From NCBI GenBank assembly GCA_001552935.1, contig KQ959713.1, positions 162,230 through 213,352 on the forward strand: 51,123 nucleotides of DNA. Direction: 5' to 3'. Positions 1-7,815 of this stretch are shown piece after piece. The position numbers and the translations under genes were made by a program. Every line of letters starts with the position of its first letter. Position 1 is the stretch's first letter. This DNA comes from Umbribacter vaginalis (lineage in GTDB: Bacteria; Actinomycetota; Coriobacteriia; Coriobacteriales; Eggerthellaceae). The notes below the pieces were generated by a model. The model made no database searches. It was not told the origin of the DNA and saw only the letters and a list, made by a program, of their open reading frames with translations.

Positions 1-90
1 CCCCTACGTCCACTCCAGCAAGTTAAGGTGCGCTCTGTTGCATCGTTAAGCATTACTACAGCTTTACCCCATACGTCCACTCCAGCAAGG
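1..90. repeat. Two-copy short direct repeat at window edge
   Basis: A 17-base motif, TACGTCCACTCCAGCAA, occurs at about 5-21 and again at 72-88, both preceded by CCCC. Read on the minus strand, one frame stays open from about 104 to the window edge and contains AGVDVWGKAVVMLNDATER, so this may be the remnant or the continuing end of a gene that lies outside the window. I do not recognise the peptide. The 67-base spacing resembles a type II repeat-spacer unit, but two copies are too few to call an array. Confidence 0.3.
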
Positions 91-215
91 GTAGCTGCAT
101 AATTTGTTCGTCTTTAATCTTTGGTCTTTTAGTATCGCTAAATCAGCGCTGTTATTATTTTCATAGCTAAGTGTAATGAGCTTATCCAAAACTGACATGA
201 TACAATTACAAACAA

Positions 216-264
216 CTAAGGCGTAGCTACTTCGGGGTTCAGCCCTATCGTAGTTACGCCTTAG
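216..264. other. Long imperfect hairpin
   Basis: The arms CTAAGGCGTAGCTAC and GTAGTTACGCCTTAG pair with one G-T style mismatch, and GGG/CCC pairs again inside the loop. On the minus strand the hairpin is followed by a T-rich stretch (TTGTTTG), so it could act as a weak leftward terminator. Its AAGGCGTA core resembles the groEL terminator arm at 14361. No gene is clearly served by it. Confidence 0.4.
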
Positions 265-321
265 AATCACCTGCGCGGAAAAGGCGCAGACTGTAAAAGC
301 GGATGTTGGTTAACTCTCTAA

Positions 322-660
322 ATAAAGAAAAAATCCAAAGGCTTGAGCTGTTTTCGCAACCCCAATTGTTGCAAGCATACTCTTTTCGCTTTGGATCTGA
401 TGAGATTATACATCAAGTTTCAAACGATGGTCAAACAAAAGTTACTTATCAGTAAGTATTTCAGGACTATTTATATAAATCACTTGTAGTTGCAGATGAA
501 AACACCAATACCCAACAAAAAAGTTCAAAGCTTGGACCAGTTTTCGCAGCTCCAATTGCTGCGTACTTATTCTCATCACTTTGAACGTATAGACACTATA
601 CATCAAAGCGAAAACCTAAGTCAAGCAAGGAGCACTTATTATAATGACTTTTTATATAAA
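322..660 (+). repeat. Paired structured repeat, copy A
   Basis: This is the first copy of a repeat family made of two related halves (half 1 about 322-450, half 2 about 515-660). Each half has an 8-bp outer stem and an inner hairpin. In half 1 the outer stem is ATCCAAAG (333-340) with CTTTGGAT (389-396), and the inner stem is GCAAC (356-360) with GTTGC (368-372). In half 2 the outer stem is GTTCAAAG (523-530) with CTTTGAAC (579-586), and the inner stem is CGCAGC (545-550) with GCTGCG (558-563). Both halves also keep an open frame encoding similar peptides, with LELFSQPQLLQAYSF in half 1 and LDQFSQLQLLRTYSH in half 2. Whether the functional product is RNA, peptide or neither is open. Confidence 0.6.
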
Positions 661-761
661 TAATTCATTATAATTCAAACCAAAAAGCTGCACATTAAAA
701 ATCTAAACAGTTTGTTGTGTGCATTGATATTCAGCAAAGCCGTTTCATGGTCTATTCAGGC

Positions 762-767
762 TATAAT
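762..767 (+). promoter_or_regulatory. Candidate -10 box for the broken RHH gene
   Basis: A perfect TATAAT lies about 50 bases before the ATG at 818. No good -35 hexamer is visible at the usual distance. A ribosome-binding site AGGGAG stands seven bases before the ATG, which supports a once-functional gene here. Confidence 0.35.
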
Positions 768-817
768 CCTGACGAATGGAAGATCTGAAGCAAGAGAAAC
801 GCAAAAGGGAGAATTAG

Positions 818-1107
818 ATGTGTGTTAAAGGTATCGATAAAAGAAACAATGAAAAACAAGGCGCTAAAAAACTGATTGAACAATGGTCGACAAAGCTTGA
901 TGCTGGTGAAATACCAAGCGAATGGCATGGAGACTATGCACCTGCATACGCGAAGCGCATTCCTATGCAACCACGCGAAACGCTTTCAGCAAAAGTGCCC
1001 GAAGATCTAAAATTGACCATAGAAAAAGAAGCCGAATGAAAAACATAACATCTTCTGAGTTTATAAATGAAAGTCTCATTAATGAAATGATCAACGCTAC
1101 ACATTAA
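818..1107 (+). pseudogene. Broken ribbon-helix-helix (antitoxin-like) gene
   Basis: The open frame begins at ATG 818 with a good ribosome-binding site (AGGGAG) and runs to a TGA at 1037-1039. Its last residues, LSAKVPEDLKLTIEKEAE, look like the beta strand and first helix of a ribbon-helix-helix DNA-binding domain. The missing second helix, NITSSEFINESLINEM, is encoded immediately downstream in another frame, up to the stop at 1105-1107. Restoring a CGA codon in place of TGA plus one A in the following A run would rejoin them, so I infer a nonsense change and a one-base deletion. Such proteins are common antitoxins or plasmid regulators, but no toxin gene adjoins it. A coupled two-part translation through the overlapping ATGA is possible but less likely. 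Confidence 0.5.
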
Positions 1108-1167
1108 AGATCAAAATCTATCTTTAAATAATGTTGAATGAAATCTCTTTCGCGTGCACACTAATGC

Positions 1168-1416
1168 TTACCAGCTAACCTCATTTTCTGAAACGCAATC
1201 AGAAAGAGGAGTATGCAGGCCTTCAATAATCGTTTTGCGCATATAAGGAACTGATGATGTATATAGCATTGTCATTAAAGTGTTGTAATCGTCTTCGCTT
1301 ATGATAACAGCATTGCCATTCTTCGTGCGTACTTTAACAGGCTCATTAAAATATAGAACGTAGTGGAGTAATGCAAAAAGATCTTTGCGAAGGTGCGTTA
1401 CGGTTACACATTGCAT
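1168..1416 (-). CDS. Phd/YefM-family antitoxin, orphan
   Basis: This small protein (82-85 residues) has the pattern of the Phd/YefM antitoxins of type II toxin-antitoxin pairs: an N-terminal DNA-binding part (VTVTHLRKDLFALLHYVL), the middle NEPVKVRTKNGNAVIISEDDY that is characteristic of the family, and a C-terminal toxin-binding tail. The start at 1416 is preferred because GGGAG lies nine bases before it; an ATG at 1425 would abut that site. Antitoxins of this family usually precede a RelE/YoeB-type toxin, but no such frame follows on the minus strand below 1168. It is therefore an orphan, either a remnant of a lost pair or a solitary regulator. Family assignment is fairly sure; the function in this cell is unknown. 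Confidence 0.7.
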   Translation of the reverse strand: MQCVTVTHLRKDLFALLHYVLYFNEPVKVRTKNGNAVIISEDDYNTLMTMLYTSSVPYMRKTIIEGLHTPLSDCVSENEVSW

Positions 1417-1511
1417 TAAAGTCATCTCCCTATAATGTTCATTGTGATATATAGGTAGGACGCATAAAGCTCGTCGACCATTGCACCTGTTATTGCGTCA
1501 CGAAAGCTCAG

Positions 1512-1676
1512 CATAAAGAAAAGACCCAAAGTATTGAGCTGTTTTCGAAGCTCCAATTGCCGCAAGCATACTCTTTTTTTACCTTGGATCTGATGAGATT
1601 ATACATCAAGGTTTAGTTATTGGTCAAGGTGTATTGGCCAAGGTAAAAGCGCTAATCATAATAGCTTTTTATGTAC
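1512..1676 (+). repeat. Structured repeat, chimeric copy B
   Basis: This single unit begins like half 1 of the family (CCAAAG ... TTGGATCTGATGAG) and ends like half 2 (GGTCAAGGT ... AATAGCTTTTTATG). It looks like a recombinant that deleted the region between the two halves. The outer stem has decayed and the inner stem keeps only two or three pairs. Confidence 0.5.
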
Positions 1677-1788
1677 GACATTCAGACTTATCCCACGCCA
1701 CAGGTATAGGAACGCTAATCCACGTCTAGCGCCATAGCTAACCTACCTCAACCTTTTCCACGCGTACAAAAAAGACCGAACTTAAAAT

Positions 1789-1834
1789 ATAGAGGTGACA
1801 ACCTCAGGCATCCGCCCGACGTTATCACCTCTAT
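1789..1834. terminator. Hairpin, possible bidirectional terminator
   Basis: The arms ATAGAGGTGA (1789-1798) and TCACCTCTAT (1825-1834) are perfect complements. On the minus strand the stem is followed by ATTTTAAG and on the plus strand by TTAATG, so T-runs are short. No intact gene ends here. Confidence 0.35.
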
Positions 1835-1851
1835 TTAATGTCACTGTATCA

Positions 1852-1908
1852 CAGCAATATCGATACAGCAATATCGATACAGCAATATCGTCACGACAAT
1901 ATCGAGAT
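1852..1908. repeat. Short tandem repeat, 14-base unit
   Basis: The unit ACAGCAATATCGAT is repeated about three times in tandem, followed by a diverged fourth copy (ACGACAATATCGA). It lies in non-coding sequence. Confidence 0.6.
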
Positions 1909-1986
1909 TACGCCCAGATTACGCCCTCGCGGATGTGCATGAGAAGCATACATATGTACGGGAGAATATCGTATTGTGTACGAACA

Positions 1987-2320
1987 AAGGAAAATCCAAA
2001 GACTTGAGCTGTTTTCGCGGCAACACTTGTCGCAAGCATACCCTTTTTGCTTTGGATCTGTTGATATTATACATCATGGTTTAACTATCGGTCAAACAAA
2101 AGTTACTTATCAGTAAGAATTTCAGGGCTATGTGTATAAACCACTTGTAGTTGCAGATGAAAACACCAACATCCAACAAAAAAGTTCAAAGCTTGGAACA
2201 GTGTGCGCAACTCCAATTGTTGCGGGCTTCTTCTTATCGCTTTGAACCTAATGACATTCTATATCAACATCACAATTTAAGTCAAGGTAGGAGCGCTTAT
2301 TATTTTAGCTTTTTATGCAC
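1987..2320 (+). repeat. Paired structured repeat, copy C
   Basis: Half 1 has outer stem ATCCAAAG (1994-2001) with CTTTGGAT (2050-2057) and inner stem GCGGC (2017-2021) with GTCGC (2029-2033). Half 2 has outer stem GTTCAAAG (2184-2191) with CTTTGAAC (2240-2247) and inner stem CGCAAC (2206-2211) with GTTGCG (2219-2224). Together with the degenerate CRISPR repeats and hairpin after it, this copy matches copy D closely, so about 480 bases (1987-2465) were duplicated as a block. Confidence 0.6.
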
Positions 2321-2327
2321 GTTGACT

Positions 2328-3025
2328 GGAATCACCCCCGCGTGTGCGGGAAACTTATATAGCTAATAACCCGCTAAATGGCTCTGGTAAAGCTCCAGTG
2401 CCTCTTAGCGGGTTAAGTACATTTTACCACAAAGGCGCAGAGTTCTCCTGCGGGTGCGGGAAAACATGAGCACTCTTTTGTAGTATAATTTTGTTTAACT
2501 AGGAGGCATGCTGCTCCGCTAATGGAGGAGCTACCTCCTAGGATTATTCACGCGTGTGCGGGAAAAACTGTGGCATAGTGTAAGCATAAAAAGGCTTCCC
2601 CACTGACCGATTCAGAGGGGTTTAGTCTTTTTATTAGGATCACCCTCGCGTGTGCGGAAAAAACATAGATACCCCTTTGTGGTATAATGAAAGTAGCGGG
2701 TTATCGGCGGCGGGCATTTCCGCAGCTGCTTAACCCGCTGGGATTATCCTCGCGTGTGCGATAATACTTTGCTTACAATTTTCGCGATTACGATTTCGAT
2801 GAGGATCACGCCGCGCGTATGGGAAAATCGCAGTATCGTTGGGAGCATTCCTGATGATGCTGGGATTATTCCCGCGTATGCGAGAAAAATTTCATTTATG
2901 ATGTTGGCGTGATATAGTGAAGATACCAAGCGGTAGCATCTTCGGGAGCGTTCTCGATGCTGTTACCGCTTTTGTATACAACGGGGAGAATTTTTTTGGG
3001 ATTGTCCCCGTGTGCGCGATCAAAG
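2328..3025 (-). CRISPR. Decayed leader-distal end of the type I-E array
   Basis: Eight degenerate copies of the I-E repeat can be placed at about 2328-2354, 2438-2465, 2541-2568, 2637-2664, 2741-2767, 2803-2829, 2862-2890 and 2998-3025. They keep parts of the GGATCACCCCCGCG and TGCGGGAAAAAC ends. Only the intervals before 2803 and 2862 have near-normal spacer length (about 32-35 bases). The others are 68-107 bases and each contains a 42-48 base hairpin preceded by a -10-like hexamer. Decay at the end far from the leader is what is expected for old array units. Confidence 0.7.
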
Positions 3026-3063
3026 ATAAACATGCAACAACAGATGCTAGTTTCTCCATGAAC

Positions 3064-3405
3064 AAAGAAAAAATCCAAAGACTTGAGCAGTTTTCGCGGC
3101 AACAATTGTCGCAAGCATACTCTTTTTGCTTTGGATCTAATGAGATTATACATCATGGTTTAACTATCGGTCAAACAAGAGTTACTTATCAGTAGGAACT
3201 TCAGGGCTATGTGTATAAACCGCTTGTAGTTGCAGATAAAAATACTAACACCCAACAAAAAAAGTTCAAAGCTTGGAACAGTGTTCGCAGTTACAATTAC
3301 TGAAAGCTTATTCCCATCGCTTTGAACTTAATTACATTTTATATCAACGTGATAATTTAAGTCAAGGTAGGCGTGCTTATTATTTTAGCTTTTTATATAT
3401 TTTAT
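3064..3405 (+). repeat. Paired structured repeat, copy D
   Basis: Half 1 has outer stem ATCCAAAG (3073-3080) with CTTTGGAT (3129-3136) and inner stem GCGGC (3096-3100) with GTCGC (3108-3112). Half 2 has outer stem GTTCAAAG (3264-3271) with CTTTGAAC (3320-3327) and inner stem CAGT (3288-3291) with ACTG (3299-3302), where the pair next to the loop has changed from C-G to T-A. The copy separates two stretches of decayed CRISPR repeats and belongs to a block duplication of 1987-2465. Confidence 0.6.
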
Positions 3406-3416
3406 ATACGTTAACT

Positions 3417-3444
3417 GGAATCACCCCCGCGTATGCGGGAAAAC
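3417..3444 (-). CRISPR. Isolated I-E repeat followed by hairpin
   Basis: A near-intact repeat (GGAATCACCCCCGCG then TATGCGGGAAAAC) is followed by 83 bases holding a hairpin with arms AACCCGCTAAA and TTTAGCGGGTT. It duplicates the arrangement at 2328-2437 with few changes. Confidence 0.65.
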
Positions 3445-3527
3445 TTATATAGCCAATAACCCGCTAAATGGCTCTGGTAAAGCTCCAGTGCCCTTTAGCG
3501 GGTTAACTACATTTTACCACAAAAGCG

Positions 3528-4224
3528 CAGAGCTCTCCTGCGTGTGCGGGAAAACGCGGAAGATAAAGCCGCGCATGATAGGGACTTGGGATCACCCCCG
3601 CGTGTGCGGGAAAAACATATGAACCGTTGTGTCTTCATACCCAAAGTAGGGATCACCCCGCGTATGCGGGAAAAACAGGAGTGATACAATGTTCAATTTT
3701 TCTTCTTGAGGATCACCCCCGCGTATGCGGGAAAAACATATGAACCGTTGTGTCCTCGTAGCCAAAATAGGGATCACCCCCGCGTATGCGGGAAAACCAC
3801 AGTTCATCGTAAAAATCGATCGCATAGTCAGGATCACCCCCGCGCATGCGGGAAAAACCCACCGATAACTTCGCCTGTTTGGGGAAAGTGGGGATCACCC
3901 CCGCGTATGCGGGAAAAACTTTCCAGCAACTTTTACCGTTTGATCCTCACTGGGATCACCCCCGCGTGTGCGGGAAAAACGAGTTTTTGAATATTGTCGC
4001 GCGTTTTCCTCGAGGATCACCCCCGCGTGTGCGGGAAAAACTGTTGCAGTATCAAGTTGCTGCTGGAGTGTCCGGGATCACCCCCGCGTATGCGGGAAAA
4101 ACCTTGCTCCGCACCTGCTCAAAGGCGTAAAGGTGGGATCACCCCCGCGTATGCGGGAAAAACGAAGAAAAAGACATGTATGGCTATCATGTGCAGGGAT
4201 CACCCCCGCGTATGCGGGAAAAAC
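3528..4224 (-). CRISPR. Type I-E CRISPR array, 12 repeats and 11 spacers
   Basis: Repeats of 28-29 bases start at 3528 (degenerate), 3588, 3649, 3709, 3770, 3830, 3891, 3952, 4013, 4074, 4135 and 4196. All spacers are 32 bases. On the plus strand the repeat reads GGATCACCCCCGCG then TRTGCGGGAAAAAC. Its reverse complement has the hairpin CCCGC..GCGGG and the handle GTGATCC at its 3' end, as in I-E crRNAs, so transcription is leftward and the leader end is at 4224 beside cas2. Two repeats have single-base deletions (3649 and 3770). As I recall it, the repeat equals that of the Streptococcus thermophilus CRISPR4 I-E locus. The spacers at 3617-3648 and 3738-3769 are near twins. Confidence 0.95.
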
Positions 4225-4253
4225 AGCAAAAAGATCCAGTTCACAGGCCAGTA

Positions 4254-5309
4254 TTACTTCAAAAAATGGACAAATTTATTTACTTTTGTTGCAAGCAATG
4301 CTGTCAGCCTTGCATCCTCAAGCGCCCTATGTGGCAGTTTTTCAATGATACCATACTCTCCTAGCACATTCTCAAGCTTATAGCTTTTCAAGAATAACTT
4401 TTCCTGTTTTACAAAACGAAGCAAATCTATAGTCTTGTTAGTTAAAGCATCCTTGTGCGCGCCACGATACGCCGCAGTCAAAAAATTCATATCGAAAGCA
4501 ATGTTATATCCAACAATTGGTAAATCTCCTATAAAGGTTCTTAGGGCACCGAGCGCCTCACCTTCACTAATCCCCTGTTCATATAGCATTTGAGTTGTAA
4601 TACCTGTTAGTGTAGTTGCATCTGTTGGAACAACATAATCATTGCTCCCGGCCACCAAACAATGATACTCGTGCACTTCACCACTACACCACTTCACTGC
4701 ACCAAGTTCAAGAATACGGTTCTGACCAGCACATAGACCATCTGTTTCAATGTCAACAAATACACATTCATTTGTTAGCGTAGCTGATAACACATCACGC
4801 AAGGAACAACCGCAGGTATACTTAGTAACTTCATCCGTTTGTATCAACTCGTGCTTGGCCTTTGCATTCAACTTAGCAGGGCGCTTACTTGAATACTGAC
4901 GAGCCTTTCGAAAGCGTGCCGCTTTACTAAACCCATAACAAACCGCTCCCGCACCATCACCTGCGACGCCACCATCGCCAACACTGCCCACTCCGCTGTC
5001 ACCAGCGTCATCTTTGGACACGCATACAACAGGCGAAGGAATGTACACAAGAGGAATACCGCTTTCATAGATCACTTCCCGTTGCGCATTTTTCAATTTA
5101 AAATCGTATCCGATTTCATTCTGAGCCGCAAAAGACATAGTGACAGCGCCACTACCTGAGGATTGGGTTATGCGCTCCCATAACTGCTCGCGTACGCGAC
5201 TATTAAAATTGCCAACGTAAACACCCGTTGACACTTCCTGCATCCACTTTGTTAAGTCGCCTCGCAGTGAAGCGGGGCAGCGCGATAATGTAACAACCGT
5301 CATGGGCAT
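4254..5309 (-). CDS. cas2: Type I-E Cas2 fused to a DnaQ-like exonuclease
   Basis: This 351-residue protein joins two domains. Residues 1-95 are an I-E type Cas2, the dimeric core of the Cas1-Cas2 integrase that inserts new spacers. After a Gly/Asp-rich linker (about 100-125) and a basic stretch (130-155), residues 182-345 form a DEDDh 3'-5' exonuclease. All catalytic residues are visible: D186 and E188 in FVDIETDG, D273 in YNIAFD, and H327 and D332 in HRALEDA. In related I-E systems the exonuclease trims prespacers to integration length, so I infer the same here. The gene ends only 29 bases before the first CRISPR repeat, so the array leader overlaps its 3' end. A 104-base gap separates it from cas1, with two tandem GAGGTGAA motifs before the start. 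Confidence 0.92.
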   Translation of the reverse strand: MPMTVVTLSRCPASLRGDLTKWMQEVSTGVYVGNFNSRVREQLWERITQSSGSGAVTMSFAAQNEIGYDFKLKNAQREVIYESGIPLVYIPSPVVCVSKDDAGDSGVGSVGDGGVAGDGAGAVCYGFSKAARFRKARQYSSKRPAKLNAKAKHELIQTDEVTKYTCGCSLRDVLSATLTNECVFVDIETDGLCAGQNRILELGAVKWCSGEVHEYHCLVAGSNDYVVPTDATTLTGITTQMLYEQGISEGEALGALRTFIGDLPIVGYNIAFDMNFLTAAYRGAHKDALTNKTIDLLRFVKQEKLFLKSYKLENVLGEYGIIEKLPHRALEDARLTALLATKVNKFVHFLK

Positions 5310-5315
5310 ACATAT

Positions 5316-5346
5316 TCACCTCGCATGTTGTTCACCTCACATGTTA
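5316..5346 (-). promoter_or_regulatory. Duplicated ribosome-binding motif before cas2
   Basis: On the minus strand ACATGTGAGGTGAACA is followed directly by ACATGCGAGGTGAAT, two near-identical Shine-Dalgarno-bearing units. The second serves the ATG at 5309 with normal spacing; the first looks like a tandem duplication. Confidence 0.45.
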
Positions 5347-5413
5347 TCGCATATATAACCAAGATACTTTGGGTAACCCACCTCATCACGCCAAAAGGCA
5401 CACATAATATTAA

Positions 5414-7062
<1,649 letters not shown>

Positions 7063-7070
7063 CGCACACC

Positions 7071-7805
7071 TCAGATACTCTCATAAAAGTCAGGTTCATT
7101 GTTACCAAGCTTACTGTTGTTGCTAGTGCTTAATTCCTGATCTGTTCTTGCTTCAAATCGTGGGCTAAATTTACGCTCCTTTTGAGAAAACGAAACCACG
7201 TGATCGTTTCTCATTATTGCTCTTCCATGAGGAATTAAATCTTTGTCAGCATAAATTTCTGCGCGATAATTCTTATATTTATTCTTATACCAAGATGCGG
7301 CTTGCCATTCAACGTTACGCAATGCAGAAAGCGCATCTTCATTTGAAGAAGGAAGTATGAAATCTGCTGGTAAAGGACACGAACGTCTTCCCATATATGG
7401 AGCAAAACAAGGATGCTTCAACGCATAAATTATCTGATCGATCCATTGATTATCTGCATGAGAGAGAGCTACCACAAACACAGAATCTTCCATGTAATAA
7501 CGATAAGTTGTATAAGTCTTGGTAAATTTAATACTCCTGTCGCACCCATTTGCACATCGCTTATATTTCGCTGCGGTATGAAAATCTCTTAAAAGCCCAC
7601 CCGTTTGATCAATACGAACTGCAAAATCTAACGTATTAAGTTTTTGTATTTTTGCATCTTCGCACCGCTGATAGCCAAGGCTAGCTGCAAGAATACCAAT
7701 TACCCCCGATTTTGATGGATAGTAGTCAGTTTTTCTTGTTTCAAAATGTGACGACGTGCCCCATGCTTGAAGAGGACCACTTAACTTAAGTAATATTGTT
7801 TTCAC
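7071..7805 (-). CDS. cas5e: Cas5e (CasD) Cascade subunit
   Basis: Cas5e caps the 5' handle of the crRNA in the Cascade complex. The 244-residue protein begins with the typical strand TILLKLSGPLQAWGTSSHFETRKTD and continues with YYPSKSGVIGILAASLGYQR, both diagnostic of I-E Cas5. The central MGRRSCPL motif is also conserved. It lies between cas7e (10 bases away) and cas6e (8 bases away), as expected in an I-E operon. Confidence 0.93.
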   Translation of the reverse strand: MKTILLKLSGPLQAWGTSSHFETRKTDYYPSKSGVIGILAASLGYQRCEDAKIQKLNTLDFAVRIDQTGGLLRDFHTAAKYKRCANGCDRSIKFTKTYTTYRYYMEDSVFVVALSHADNQWIDQIIYALKHPCFAPYMGRRSCPLPADFILPSSNEDALSALRNVEWQAASWYKNKYKNYRAEIYADKDLIPHGRAIMRNDHVVSFSQKERKFSPRFEARTDQELSTSNNSKLGNNEPDFYESI

Positions 7806-7815
7806 AATAGATCAC

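Noticed and set aside
1-90. A second CRISPR array at the window start
   Set aside because: Only two imperfect copies spaced 67 bases apart; they do not resemble either the I-E or the II-A repeat.
2151-2366. Open frame of 71 codons in structured repeat copy C as an independent gene
   Set aside because: It reads into a degenerate CRISPR repeat (TPACAGN). I list the segment as part of the repeat family because the coding status is unproven.
1789-2985. Hairpins as T-box or riboswitch leaders
   Set aside because: No conserved T-box sequence, no specifier loop and no downstream gene.
2917-3195. Open frame of 92 codons fused from hairpin, decayed CRISPR repeat and structured repeat copy D
   Set aside because: Its first 50 codons are hairpin and CRISPR remnant sequence, so it is a chance fusion.
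1-3500. A prophage or insertion sequence
   Set aside because: No integrase, transposase or terminal inverted repeats of insertion-sequence type are visible; only remnants and repeats remain.
3507-4383. Several open frames of 60-129 codons across the I-E array, rich in repeated PAYAGKT and RVCGK phrases
   Set aside because: They are translations of the CRISPR repeat itself in different frames, without ribosome-binding sites.
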